Positions 26,566 through 35,472 are shown, counted from the first letter of the stretch. The stretch is DNA of 64,000 bases from Kineosporia rhizophila (GCF_021277265.1 NZ_JAJSOH010000018.1:62001-126000); one strand, 5' to 3'. Notes: generated from the letters alone by a model not told the origin. Numbers and translations are program-made.

Positions 26566-27535
26566 CCGAGTTGATCACGTCGTTCAGCGGGTGCAGCACC
26601 CCGAGCTGTTCCCAGCCCTGCAGTTCGCCGGCGCCCACCGCCGGGTAGAGCAGCCGCCGCAGACCGGCCGCGCTGCGCACCAGCAGCACCGCGCCCGGGC
26701 GCAGACGCTGCCACAGCGAGCCGAGGATGGCTTGTTTGGACTTGGCGTCCAGCCCGGCCAGCGCTCCCAGCACCACCACGTCGGCCTCGGCCACCCCTGC
26801 GAACTCGGACGCCTCAGCCCGGTGGAACCGCACGCCCCCAGCCGCTGCCCCAGGGTCTGCCCCGGTGTTTGCCCCGAGCAGGGCCGCCACGCAGGCCGAG
26901 CCGAGGGCGACCGCTTCGGCCGAGTGGTCGACCAGGTCGATCGGCACCCCCAGTTCTTCGTAGAGACAGACCGCGCTGAGCGGGAGCGGACCGGCCCCGA
27001 GGAAGCAGATCCGCCGGGCGGCCAGGGGTTCGGTGCCGAAGCAGCGCAGCAGGTTGATCTCGAGGCGGGTGAGGTCGCGGTAGTTGTCCAGGTAGGGGAA
27101 GCCCTCGAGCTCGTCGCGCGGCTTGTCGGCCGCCACGATGCGGCGGGCCCAGTGCGTCTCCATCAGGTACTCGCCCCGGGCGCAGACCTCGTGCAGGCCG
27201 GGCAGTTCGGCGGCGATCCGCTCGTGCTGCAGCACCCTGACGGCCTGGGCCGAGAGGTCTCCCCCGTGCTCGCTGCTCAGCCCGACCAGCTCGGTGAAGA
27301 GCCGGTCGACGTCGGCCGAGGGCTCCAGACCGGGCTGCCGGCCCAGCTTCTCGTAGATCTCGGCGACCCGGACCGCCAACTGCTCCACCTCGGCGGCCGG
27401 CCCATGCTCGTCGCCAGGCGCGACCTCGCGTATCTCGAGCCCTTCGACGCGGTGGACCCTGGCGCTCCGGTCAGCGCTGTCCGGGACGATCGCGACCCCG
27501 GCTTCGGCCCCCTGGACAAACGGCTCGCGACTCAC
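26543..27535 (-). CDS. Nicotianamine-synthase-like protein
   Basis: 330 residues. The start is GTG at 27535, which overlaps the TGA of the GNAT gene (GTGA), so the two are translationally coupled. N-terminal I-Y-E-K-L-G followed by L-E-P-S-A-D-V-D-R-L-F-T-E-L-V, then F-P-Y-L-D-N-Y-R-D-L-T-R-L-E, match plant nicotianamine synthases. The SAM-binding core has F-L-G-A-G-P-L-P-L-S-A-V-C-L and L-V-D-H-S-A-E-A near residues 170-200, and R-S-A-A-G-L-R-R-L-L-Y-P closes it. The family joins aminobutyrate from SAM to amines to make metal chelators. No opine dehydrogenase is nearby, so the product is not simply staphylopine-like. Confidence 0.87.
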   Translation of the reverse strand: MSREPFVQGAEAGVAIVPDSADRSARVHRVEGLEIREVAPGDEHGPAAEVEQLAVRVAEIYEKLGRQPGLEPSADVDRLFTELVGLSSEHGGDLSAQAVRVLQHERIAAELPGLHEVCARGEYLMETHWARRIVAADKPRDELEGFPYLDNYRDLTRLEINLLRCFGTEPLAARRICFLGAGPLPLSAVCLYEELGVPIDLVDHSAEAVALGSACVAALLGANTGADPGAAAGGVRFHRAEASEFAGVAEADVVVLGALAGLDAKSKQAILGSLWQRLRPGAVLLVRSAAGLRRLLYPAVGAGELQGWEQLGVLHPLNDVINSVIVLRRP

Positions 27536-28134
27536 CGCCGACCGGCCACCGCACCCAGGCGGCCGGCACCAGCCTGGCGAAGGCTCTGGCGGCTCAGTTC
27601 GGCCACGTCGATCTCGAAGTGCACGGTGTTGAACGGGTCGGGCCGGGTGTCGAGCACCTCGAGGGTGGGCATCGAGCGCCAGAACGCCTCGGCCCCGGGC
27701 ACTCCCGCATCGGTGTGCAGGTACACCGTCTCGTATCCGCCCGCCCCGACCGCCCAGGCCGTGGCCTCGGCCACCAGACGCCGGGCCAGACCCCGCCGCC
27801 GGGCCTCCGGGCGCACCCAGACCCGCACCAGCTGGCAGACCTCGGGCCGGTTGTAGCGGGCGCTGAGCCAGGGCGGGTTGGGCGGGGTGGCCAGCCTGCA
27901 CGGGCGCACCGCGGTGGTGGCCAGCACCCGGTCATCGCCGTCCGGCGAACCCGGCTCGACGGCCACGAACAGCGCGGCCCGCGGGTCGTGCAGGTAGGTG
28001 GCCGCCAGGTCGTCGATGTCGCGGTGCCAGCGTTCCTGGTAGCCGCCCATGTCGCGCTCGAGCACCTCGCGCATGCAGGCCACCGCGCCACCCAGGTCCG
28101 CGGTCGTCGCCCGCCGGATCTCCACCTCGTCCAT
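27532..28134 (-). CDS. GNAT-family N-acyltransferase
   Basis: About 200 residues from ATG 28134 (GGGGGA about 8 bp upstream); ATG 28164 is an alternative. Longer starts would run through the operator at 28199. Family motif A is V-R-V-W-V-R-P-E-A-R-R-R-G-L-A-R-R-L, which binds acyl-CoA pyrophosphate, and motif B lies around A-G-V-P-G-A-E-A-F-W. The gene is translationally coupled to the nicotianamine-synthase-like gene and probably acylates its product or a precursor, which is inference. A regulatory palindrome lies about 65 bp upstream. Confidence 0.85.
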   Translation of the reverse strand: MDEVEIRRATTADLGGAVACMREVLERDMGGYQERWHRDIDDLAATYLHDPRAALFVAVEPGSPDGDDRVLATTAVRPCRLATPPNPPWLSARYNRPEVCQLVRVWVRPEARRRGLARRLVAEATAWAVGAGGYETVYLHTDAGVPGAEAFWRSMPTLEVLDTRPDPFNTVHFEIDVAELSRQSLRQAGAGRLGAVAGRR

Positions 28135-28198
28135 CTCCCTGTCCCCCGTCGTCGATCTGGTCATTTCAGGTCCGGGCGTCAGACGATAGCCGATTCTT

Positions 28199-28213
28199 TG
28201 ATAATGACTCTCA
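28199..28213. promoter_or_regulatory. Zur/Fur-like operator upstream of the GNAT-NAS operon
   Basis: TGATAATGACTCTCA is a 7-1-7 imperfect palindrome (5 of 7 positions paired) with the TGA...TCA ends and central AT-rich core seen in actinobacterial Zur boxes. It sits immediately downstream of the LysR stop and about 65 bp before the GNAT start, in an AT-rich patch. On the minus strand it includes CATTAT, which could be the -10 box, so binding would block transcription. Assignment to Zur and not another Fur-family protein is inference. Confidence 0.55.
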
Positions 28214-28214
28214 T

Positions 28215-29150
28215 TCACCCGGCAGTAACCAGGCCGCTACCGGTCTCGGACATCGGCGCGAAGAGCGCGCTGCACCGGTCCAGCACGTGCCGCACCGCCG
28301 GGCTGGCCGACATCGAGTCGCGCCAGATCAGCTCGATGACCCGGGTCGGCACCGGCCCGGAGACCTCGACCGCGACCACTTCCGGCGGCAGCGCGCCCCG
28401 GCCCAGCCGGGGCACCAGGGCCACCGCCTGGCCCTGCGCGACCAGCTGCACCTGGGAGGCGAACTCGCTGAACCAGAAGCGCACCCGGGGCGGCCGGGCG
28501 AACCCGGCGAACATGTAGAGGAACCAGCCGTGGCAGATCGTGCCCACCGGCGTCGAGGCCCACGGCTCGTCCACCAGATCGGCCGGAGTCACCCGGCCGG
28601 CCCGGGCCAGCGGGTGCCCGGCGTGCACCAGCAGGTCGGCCGTGTCGAAGCCGACCAGCTGCCGGGCCACGAAGTCGGGCGAGTGCAGCGGCACGCCCAC
28701 CCAGTGGTGCACCAGGCCCACGTCGGCCTGGCCGGTGGCCACCGTCTCCACCGCCTCCCGGGGCTCCTGCTCGAACACCTCCGGCACCAGGTCGGGGCTG
28801 GTCCGGGCCAGATCGGCCAGCAGCGGCGCGACCAGGCCGCGCACGGCCGTGGAGAACGCCACCACCTGCAGCGGGCCGACCGGTTCGCCCCGGTCACCGC
28901 CCAGCCCGGCGGTGGCCGCCTCGACCTGGCGCAGGATGCCGTGCCCGTGCCGGACCAGGTTGCGGCCCTCACCGGTGAGCACCACGCCCCGCCCGACCCG
29001 CTCCAGCAGCACCGTGCCGAGCTCCTTCTCGAGGCGCTTGATCTGCTGGGACACCGCCGAGGGGGTGTAGCCACCGGCCGCCGCGGCGGCCGCGACCGTT
29101 CCGTGCACCTCGACCGCGATCAGCGAACGCAGGGCCACCAGATCCATCAT
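28215..29150 (-). CDS. LysR-family transcriptional regulator
   Basis: 311 residues. Winged helix at about 1-65 with G-T-V-A-A-A-A-A-A-G-G-Y-T-P-S-A-V-S-Q-Q-I, then a long linker helix and a periplasmic-binding-protein-like effector domain. Two adjacent ATG codons (29150 and 29147) are possible. It is divergent from the EamA exporter, with about 70 bp between them, and upstream of the GNAT-NAS operon on the same strand. It could therefore control export of the metallophore-like product. Confidence 0.9.
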   Translation of the reverse strand: MMDLVALRSLIAVEVHGTVAAAAAAGGYTPSAVSQQIKRLEKELGTVLLERVGRGVVLTGEGRNLVRHGHGILRQVEAATAGLGGDRGEPVGPLQVVAFSTAVRGLVAPLLADLARTSPDLVPEVFEQEPREAVETVATGQADVGLVHHWVGVPLHSPDFVARQLVGFDTADLLVHAGHPLARAGRVTPADLVDEPWASTPVGTICHGWFLYMFAGFARPPRVRFWFSEFASQVQLVAQGQAVALVPRLGRGALPPEVVAVEVSGPVPTRVIELIWRDSMSASPAVRHVLDRCSALFAPMSETGSGLVTAG

Positions 29151-29166
29151 GAAGCAAAGCTACCGA

Positions 29167-29182
29167 TTCTCCGGCAACAGAA
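29167..29182. promoter_or_regulatory. Divergent LysR/EamA regulatory region
   Basis: TTCT (29167-29170) and AGAA (29179-29182) form a short inverted repeat in the 72-bp gap between the divergent genes. The arms are too short to be convincing alone. The position is right for a LysR operator. Confidence 0.3.
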
Positions 29183-29222
29183 GTCGATGGACGTGAATGG
29201 TCGGCGGCCTCAGGCTGGGCCC

Positions 29223-30185
29223 GTGACCACTCGCGACTCGCTGCTGGCCGTGCTCGTCACGGTGATCTGGGGCATGAACTTCGTCGTCATCGACGAGGGT
29301 CTGGCCGGTTTCCCCCCGCTCCTCTTCGTTGCTCTGCGGTTCGTGGTGGTGCTGTTCCCCGCGGTGTTCCTGCTGCCCCGCCCGGATCTGCCCTGGAGCA
29401 CCCTGCTGCTGATCGGCACCTTCCTCAGCCTGGGCCAGTTCGCCCTGCTCTACGCCTCGCTGCACGCCGGGATGCCGGCCGGTCTGGCCAGCCTGGTGCT
29501 ACAGACGCAGGTCGTGGCCACGGTGGTGATCGCCGCCGGGGTGCTGCACGAACGGCCCAGTGTGCGCGCCGCCTGCGGGGTGGCGCTGGGTGCGGCCGGG
29601 CTCGCGGTGGTGGCGCTCGGCCGTTCCGCCGAGACCCCGCTGATCGGTCTGGCCCTGTGCGTGCTGGCCGCCCTGAGCTGGGCGTTCGGCAACGTGCTGA
29701 GCCGCCGGGCCGCGGTGAAGTCGGGGCTCTCGCTCACCGTCTGGTCGGCCGTGGTGGTGCCGGTGCCGATGATCGGCCTGTCGCTGCTGCTCGACGGCCC
29801 GCAGGCGGTCGGGCACGCGCTCACCCACATCACCTGGGGCAACATCGCCTCCACGATCTACACCGCGGTGCTGGCCTCGCTGGTCGGGTACGGCATCTGG
29901 AACACCCTGCTGGCCCGCTACCAGGCCGCCCAGGTGGTGCCGTTCACCCTGCTGGTGCCGGTGGTCGGAGTGATCACGGCCTGGCTGGTGCAGCACGAGC
30001 GCCCCGGCCCGCTGGAACTTCTGGGCGGTCTGATCCTGCTGCTGGGCGTGGCGGTGGTGGCGATCCGCCGTCCGTTCGCCCGGGCGGGTGAACGGGCGGG
30101 GGAGCCTCAGCCCGCGGGTGTCCTCCCGGAGGATGACGCCGGTACCCAGGTGCACCCGAGTTCAGCCCGGGGGCTGACGCTTTGA
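29223..30185 (+). CDS. EamA-family exporter (candidate metallophore exporter)
   Basis: About 320 residues from GTG 29223, which puts the first of ten transmembrane helices at residues 6-23; ATG 29187 would add twelve residues. Two EamA halves are clear: V-I-W-G-M-N-F-V-V-I opens the first, and S-W-A-F-G-N-V-L-S-R-R the second. The cytoplasmic tail is about 40 residues. The CntI exporter of the related pseudopaline system belongs to this family, which makes this a reasonable candidate for exporting the product of the nearby nicotianamine-synthase-like enzyme. Divergent from a LysR gene. Confidence 0.85.
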   Translation: MTTRDSLLAVLVTVIWGMNFVVIDEGLAGFPPLLFVALRFVVVLFPAVFLLPRPDLPWSTLLLIGTFLSLGQFALLYASLHAGMPAGLASLVLQTQVVATVVIAAGVLHERPSVRAACGVALGAAGLAVVALGRSAETPLIGLALCVLAALSWAFGNVLSRRAAVKSGLSLTVWSAVVVPVPMIGLSLLLDGPQAVGHALTHITWGNIASTIYTAVLASLVGYGIWNTLLARYQAAQVVPFTLLVPVVGVITAWLVQHERPGPLELLGGLILLLGVAVVAIRRPFARAGERAGEPQPAGVLPEDDAGTQVHPSSARGLTL

Positions 30186-30263
30186 GCCTCCCTGCCGACG
30201 GAAGCTGGAGCGTGGGAACAGCCGATCCCACCATCCAGTCGCCGGCACCAGGAGGAGACCGTC

Positions 30264-30572
30264 ATGTCCGTAGAGCTCGTGGCCCTCGTCCCGGGCGCAG
30301 CCGTCCTGCTCGCCTGTGTCTCCGGGCGCTGGCTGGCGAACCGCAACCGAACTGAGGACGCTTTCGAGGACGGAGCGCCCAACCGTCCGTTGGTGGGGGC
30401 GGTCACTTCGGAAGACCTGGCCGGCCTCCCCCTGGTCGCGCCGGAGCGGGCCGGCTACGGCACCGCCAGTCGCCTGCTCGTCCTGGCCGCGCAGGAACGT
30501 TCCCGCGCAGGCTCACGTAACCTGACCGTCCCGGCCCGCGACCACCGCGAAGGTGGTTCCCAGGCCGCCTGA
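30264..30572 (+). CDS. Small hypothetical protein
   Basis: 102 residues, ATG with a strong AGGAGGAG at 30251-30258, which supports it as a real gene. One N-terminal hydrophobic helix (about 4-20), then a polar tail with A-P-N-R-P-L-V-G-A-V-T and an Arg/Ser-rich end. No family recognised. Followed after 16 bp by a GNAT gene on the same strand. Confidence 0.55.
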   Translation: MSVELVALVPGAAVLLACVSGRWLANRNRTEDAFEDGAPNRPLVGAVTSEDLAGLPLVAPERAGYGTASRLLVLAAQERSRAGSRNLTVPARDHREGGSQAA

Positions 30573-30588
30573 CCGATCGATTGGCCTG

Positions 30589-31041
30589 ATGAGCGACCTG
30601 ACCTTCCGCCGCGCAACCCTCTCCGACGTCCCCGCCATCGTCGGCCTGCTGGCCGACGACCGGTTCGGGGCCACCCGCGAGAGCCCGGACGACCTGGACC
30701 TCTACCGGGCGGCCTTCGCCCGGGTCGACGCCGACCCCCAGCAACTACAGGTGGTCGGCGAACGGGACGGGGTGCTGCTGGCCACCGCCCAGGTCACGTT
30801 CATTCCCGGCATCTCCCGGCGCGGAGCCACCCGGGCCATCGTCGAGGCGGTGCGGGTGGCCGGCACCGAGCGCGGCGCCGGCCTCGGCTCGGCGCTGATG
30901 CGGTGGATCCTCGACGAGTGCCGGGCCCGGGGCTGCGACCTGGTGCAGCTCACCTCGGCGGTGGAACGCCAAGACGCGCACCGCTTCTACCGCCGGCTCG
31001 GATTCGTCCAGTCCCACGCGGGTTTCAAATATCAGCTGTGA
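30589..31041 (+). CDS. GNAT-family N-acetyltransferase
   Basis: 150 residues, full GNAT length. It starts L-T-F-R-R-A-T-L-S-D-V-P-A-I. Motif A is V-E-A-V-R-V-A-G-T-E-R-G-A-G-L-G-S-A-L-M and motif B is H-R-F-Y-R-R-L-G-F-V near the end. The acceptor is unknown; the length resembles aminoglycoside or small-molecule acetyltransferases. No strong ribosome binding site before ATG 30589. Overlaps the convergent cydDC gene by 17 bp. Confidence 0.88.
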   Translation: MSDLTFRRATLSDVPAIVGLLADDRFGATRESPDDLDLYRAAFARVDADPQQLQVVGERDGVLLATAQVTFIPGISRRGATRAIVEAVRVAGTERGAGLGSALMRWILDECRARGCDLVQLTSAVERQDAHRFYRRLGFVQSHAGFKYQL

Positions 31042-34000
31042 GCCGGCCCGCCTCCAGCCGCAGCACCTGGTCCACCTGGTCCAGCCCTTCGTCGCGGTGC
31101 GTCACCAGCAGCACCGACCGGCCCTCCGAGGCCTGCAGCAGGTCGTCCAGCACGGCCTCGGCGGTCTCCACGTCGAGGCTCTCGGCGGGCTCGTCGAGCA
31201 CCAGGACCGGCCGATCGGCCAGCAACGCCCGGGCCAGGGCGAGCCGACGGCGTTCTCCGGCCGACATCGTGGCCCCCCGCTCGCCCAGCCAGGTGTCCAG
31301 CCCGTCCGGCTGAGCGGCGAGCCAGCTGCCCAGGCGGGCACGGTTCAGGGCGACGCGGAGTTCGGCGTCGGCGGCGTCGGGCCTGGCCAGGCGCAGGTTC
31401 TCCCGCAGGGTGCTGGCGAACACGTGGTCGTCGTCGGACACCAGGCCCACGCTCTGGCGCACCTGGTCCCCGGCCAGGGTGCGATAGTTCCGCTCGCCCA
31501 GCCCCACCTCGCCGGCCCGGGGGTCGAGGAATTTGAGGACGACGCCGGCGAGGGTGGACTTGCCACAACCGGAAGGTCCCTGGACGGCAAGGCGACGGCC
31601 TGGGCCCAGATCGAGGCCGAGCCCATCGAGAACCGGTGCCGCCTGGGGGTTCCAGCCTGCTGTCACGTCGGTGAGCCGCAGGTCGGCAGCAGCACCGGAC
31701 GGCGCCGCCTCCACCGGATCCACGCTGGGAAGTGGGGTCTGCAGCACCTCGTCGAGGCGCCGCCGGGCGATCCGCCCTCTCGTGCGGGCGTTCACGGCCT
31801 CGGGCAGCGTGGCCGTCACATCGCCCAGGGCCAGCGCGCCCAGCACCAGCACCCCGACCTGCTCCAGGCTCAGGCTGTCCAGCCCGCCCAGACCCGTGGT
31901 CACGAACATGACCCCGGCCACCGCCAGTCCTGCTCCGGTCATCCGCAGAGATTCGGCCGAGACGTTGCGGCGCACCTGGTTCCGGTCCACGTCCGCGGCC
32001 CGGCGACCCGCCAGCTCGACCGGCTTCACCCCGGCCTGCTGAGCTCCCAGAGCATTGACGTCCTCGGCGCCGGACAGGACTTCCACAACGGTTTGCGAGT
32101 ACCCCGCCTTGGCCTGCGCGCTCTGATCGGCACGGCGATCGGCCCCGGCGGCGGCCACGATCGGCGCCACTACGGCCGCCAGCGCAAGACCGGGCAGCGC
32201 AGCCAGGGCTGCGGCCGGACTGATGATGGCGGCGACGATCAGAGAGATGATCAGCGTTGCCGCCGCGACGATCGCCGGGCGGCGCCAGCGCAGCATGCTG
32301 TCGCCCACCGCGTCGACGTCGTCCACCAGTCGGGTCAGCAGGTCGCCGCGCCGAGGAAGGGCAGGACCGGGAACGCGGGGGATCAGGTCGGCATAGACCC
32401 GCGCCCGCAGCTTGCCCAGGTCGGCCAGAGCAACGTCATGGGCGACGAGACGATCCAGATAGCTGAACAGCGGTCGGGTGACGGCGAACAAACGGACGCC
32501 TACCACGGCAACACTCAGAGTGAGTACCGGCGGCTGTCCCGAGGCCTTGGTCAGCAGCCAGGCCGCGACGGCGGTAAGGGCCACTCCGGAAAGGGAAGAG
32601 AGCGTTCCCAGCAGCACGGCCAGGTTCATGGAGGCGGTGCACAATCGGGCCGGCACCCAGGGCCGCGCAGGCCGGGCCTCAGCCCAGGCGCGGCCGAAAC
32701 CAGGCAGCCCGGCGTCGTTCTCCCAGGACGAGGCGCGTTGCGGACTCCGCTGCACCGGAACCCGGGCCGCCCCCGCGCCGGCGGCCGACACCGCGACCTC
32801 GGCCAGCACCTCGAGCGCGGCCGACATTCCCCCGGGCGCACTGCCCCAGAGCTGAGTCACCTCGTCCGCCGCCGCGATCGCGGCCGGACGGTGAGCCACC
32901 ATGACGATCGAATCCCCCACCTCGACCCGGCGACGCAGACCGGCCAGCACTGCCAGCTCCGTCTCCTCGTCCAGGTGCGCAGTGGGCTCGTCGAGCAGGA
33001 TGACCGGCCGTCGACCGCCCTCCACGAACACTCGCTCAGCCTGAACCAGGGTGCGGGCCAGGGCGATGCGCTGCCGCTGTCCGGCGCTCAGATTCCGGCC
33101 GTCCTCAGCCAGATCGGTGGACAGCCCGAGCGGCAGCGACGTGATCCACTCCAGCGCAGCGGAATCCCGCAGCGCCGCCTCGATCACCTCGTTCGGGGCG
33201 CTCGGCCAGGCCGCGGTCACGGCCTCGCCCAGGGTGCGGGCGAGCGGGAAGGTGGGGCGCTGGGGAAGGTAGACCATGGGCACGACGCTGCGCACCGAGC
33301 CCGCCGAGGGCTGCCGCACTCCGGCCAGAACCCTGAGCAGGGTGGTCTTCCCAACGCCGGAAGGCCCGGTGATCGCCGTGATCTGCCCTTGAAGCACCCA
33401 CAGCCCGACTCCGGAGAGCACCGGTTCCGCCCGGCCGGGCACCGGCACCGTCAAGCCCTCGGCCAACAGCGCGACCCCAGCCGGCAGAGCACCCGCGGTG
33501 ACGGTCGGGGTCACCGGCTCAGGAGCAGTCAGGAGGACGGATGCCTCGTCGAGAATGGCGACGGCATCGGCACTCTCGTGGAAGCGTGCGCCCAGCTCCC
33601 GCACCGGCCGATAGGCCTCAGGGGCGATCAGGATGGCGACCAACGCCGTCTTCAAACTCAGATCTCCGGCCGCCACCCGCAGACCGGCCTCCACCGCGAC
33701 CAGGCCGACCGAGAGCGTCGCCACCAGATCCAGCGCGGTGCCGGACAGGAAGGCGATGCGCAGGACCCGCACGGTGGCGGCGCGGTGCTGCTCCCCCACC
33801 TCGCCCAGCACCTCGACCTGACGTTCGGCGCGGCGATACGCCCGCAGCGTGACCAGGCCCTGCACGACATCCAGGAAATGCGCTGAGAGCCGGGACATCA
33901 GCTGCCACTGCTGGGCCGACCGCCGCTCGGTCAGCCAGCCCACCAGCGCGGCGAACAGCGGGATCAGGGGCAGCGTGACCACCACGATCACCGCCGACCG

Positions 34001-34474
34001 CGGGTCCAGCAGCACCAGCAACGCGATCACCGCCGGCGGCAGCAGCACTGCCGGGACGACCGCCGGCAGGTACCGGGTGACGTACTTCTCCAGCGTGTCG
34101 ACCCCGTTGGTGGCCAGCGCCGAGATCGACCCCGGTCCGGCCTCGGCCAGACGGTCGGGCGCCATCCCCAGGGCCGCACCGACCAGCTTCGTCCCGAAAG
34201 CCACCCGCGCCCGGCCCGCGGCCCGCGCCGTCAGGATCTGCTCGGCCGCCCGCAACCCGCTGCGGGCCACCGTGACCGCGACGAAAGCCGCCACCGGCGT
34301 CCACAGTTCGTCGTCCGAGGCGAACCCGGCGACCACCCAGGCCGCGGTCAGCAACTGCCCGATCAGCGCCACCGCACCCAGCGCGGCGAGTGCGCCCAGC
34401 ACCAGGGCCTCCCGGCGCAGGCCGGGCACGAAGGCGAAGACCCGGGTGTCCACCGGTCCTTGGGGCCTGGTCAT
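31025..34474 (-). CDS. cydDC: Fused CydDC thiol/heme ABC exporter
   Basis: 1149 residues carrying two complete ABC exporter halves in one chain: membrane domain (about 20-310), nucleotide-binding domain (about 345-545: G-P-S-G-V-G-K-T-T, L-S-A-G-Q-R-Q-R, L-L-D-E-P-T-A-H-L-D), a second membrane domain (about 630-900) and a second nucleotide-binding domain (about 935-1140: G-P-S-G-C-G-K-S-T, M-S-A-G-E-R-R-R, L-D-E-P-A-E-S-L-D). CydDC exports glutathione or cysteine or heme-related compounds needed to assemble cytochrome bd. ATG 34474 overlaps the cydB stop (ATGA). The signature and Walker motifs of both halves look intact, so both should hydrolyse ATP. Fusion is common in actinobacteria. Confidence 0.93.
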   Translation of the reverse strand: MTRPQGPVDTRVFAFVPGLRREALVLGALAALGAVALIGQLLTAAWVVAGFASDDELWTPVAAFVAVTVARSGLRAAEQILTARAAGRARVAFGTKLVGAALGMAPDRLAEAGPGSISALATNGVDTLEKYVTRYLPAVVPAVLLPPAVIALLVLLDPRSAVIVVVTLPLIPLFAALVGWLTERRSAQQWQLMSRLSAHFLDVVQGLVTLRAYRRAERQVEVLGEVGEQHRAATVRVLRIAFLSGTALDLVATLSVGLVAVEAGLRVAAGDLSLKTALVAILIAPEAYRPVRELGARFHESADAVAILDEASVLLTAPEPVTPTVTAGALPAGVALLAEGLTVPVPGRAEPVLSGVGLWVLQGQITAITGPSGVGKTTLLRVLAGVRQPSAGSVRSVVPMVYLPQRPTFPLARTLGEAVTAAWPSAPNEVIEAALRDSAALEWITSLPLGLSTDLAEDGRNLSAGQRQRIALARTLVQAERVFVEGGRRPVILLDEPTAHLDEETELAVLAGLRRRVEVGDSIVMVAHRPAAIAAADEVTQLWGSAPGGMSAALEVLAEVAVSAAGAGAARVPVQRSPQRASSWENDAGLPGFGRAWAEARPARPWVPARLCTASMNLAVLLGTLSSLSGVALTAVAAWLLTKASGQPPVLTLSVAVVGVRLFAVTRPLFSYLDRLVAHDVALADLGKLRARVYADLIPRVPGPALPRRGDLLTRLVDDVDAVGDSMLRWRRPAIVAAATLIISLIVAAIISPAAALAALPGLALAAVVAPIVAAAGADRRADQSAQAKAGYSQTVVEVLSGAEDVNALGAQQAGVKPVELAGRRAADVDRNQVRRNVSAESLRMTGAGLAVAGVMFVTTGLGGLDSLSLEQVGVLVLGALALGDVTATLPEAVNARTRGRIARRRLDEVLQTPLPSVDPVEAAPSGAAADLRLTDVTAGWNPQAAPVLDGLGLDLGPGRRLAVQGPSGCGKSTLAGVVLKFLDPRAGEVGLGERNYRTLAGDQVRQSVGLVSDDDHVFASTLRENLRLARPDAADAELRVALNRARLGSWLAAQPDGLDTWLGERGATMSAGERRRLALARALLADRPVLVLDEPAESLDVETAEAVLDDLLQASEGRSVLLVTHRDEGLDQVDQVLRLEAGRLTADI

Positions 34475-35472
34475 GCCGGGGTCGCGACCCGGTCGCTGCT
34501 GATCCGGCGGCGGAAGATCCAGTACGAGAACGCCTGGTAGGCGAACACCGCCGGCAGGATGAACAGACCGGCCCAGCTGACCAGCTCGATCGCGAAGTCC
34601 GAGACCACCGCCTTTTCCATGGTCACCGACCAGGCCGGGTCGAGCGTGCTGGGCAACAGGGTGGGAGCGTGCCAGGCCAGCGCGAGAGTGGTTGCCAGAG
34701 CGATGATCAGGGCGCCGCCGGCGAAGGCCAGACCTTCCCGGCGGAAGTAGGCGGCCAGCATGGCCAGCAACGCCGGCAGGGTGATCAGCACGATCACCAC
34801 CTGCCCGGTCAGGGCCGAGACCACCAGCGCCCCGGCGGCCAGCACACCCGCGGTGCGGATGGCCAGCGGGCGCGACCACTGGCGCAGCGGGCCGGTGGTG
34901 CGCAGGCTCAGGAACAGCGCGCCCATCAGCACCGCCATCGCCACGGCCCCGGCCGCCCCGGCCGCGGCCGGCCAGGTCAGCAACGGGGAGAGGCTGCGGC
35001 TCCAGCCCGAGCCCATCACCTCACCGTCGGCGTTGATCGCCAGCCCCTCGGCCAGCACCGCGAACGAGGCGCCCCACAGCGCCACCACCAGCAGCGACGA
35101 GGCGGCCATGACCTGGTCGCAGCGCTGCTTCCAGCGCTCCTCCCCCTCGCCGTGGTACTTGCCGCGGAACTCCAGGGCCACCCCGCGGGCGGCCAGGCCG
35201 AGCAGGATCAGCACCATCGGCAGGTACAGGCCGGACAGCATGGCCGCGTACCACTCCGGGAAGATCGCGAACATCAGGCCGATCGCGGCGACCAGCCAGA
35301 CCTCGTTGCCGTCCCAGGTCGGGGCGATCGTGCGTACCGCGGCGTCCCGCTCGGGCAGCGGGCGCCGGGCCAGGCCGACGATCATCCCGACCCCGAAGTC
35401 GAACCCCTCCAGCACGAAGAACAGCACCCAGGCGACGACGATCACGCCGAACCAGATCACGGGCAGGTCCAT
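34471..35472 (-). CDS. cydB: Cytochrome bd ubiquinol oxidase subunit II
   Basis: 333 residues, ATG with GGAGAAGAGA upstream. Eight to nine transmembrane helices. The opening W-F-G-V-I-V-V-A-W-V-L-F-F-V-L-E-G-F-D-F-G-V and W-D-G-N-E-V-W-L are diagnostic of CydB. It lies 30 bp after cydA and overlaps cydDC by 4 bp. CydB is the structural partner of CydA in the membrane oxidase that reduces oxygen at low tension without proton pumping. Confidence 0.96.
   Translation of the reverse strand: MDLPVIWFGVIVVAWVLFFVLEGFDFGVGMIVGLARRPLPERDAAVRTIAPTWDGNEVWLVAAIGLMFAIFPEWYAAMLSGLYLPMVLILLGLAARGVALEFRGKYHGEGEERWKQRCDQVMAASSLLVVALWGASFAVLAEGLAINADGEVMGSGWSRSLSPLLTWPAAAGAAGAVAMAVLMGALFLSLRTTGPLRQWSRPLAIRTAGVLAAGALVVSALTGQVVIVLITLPALLAMLAAYFRREGLAFAGGALIIALATTLALAWHAPTLLPSTLDPAWSVTMEKAVVSDFAIELVSWAGLFILPAVFAYQAFSYWIFRRRISSDRVATPA

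Noticed and set aside
28135-28218. Longer GNAT starting at GTG 28218
   Set aside because: It would begin inside or beside the operator and has no ribosome binding site; ATG 28134 fits GNAT length.
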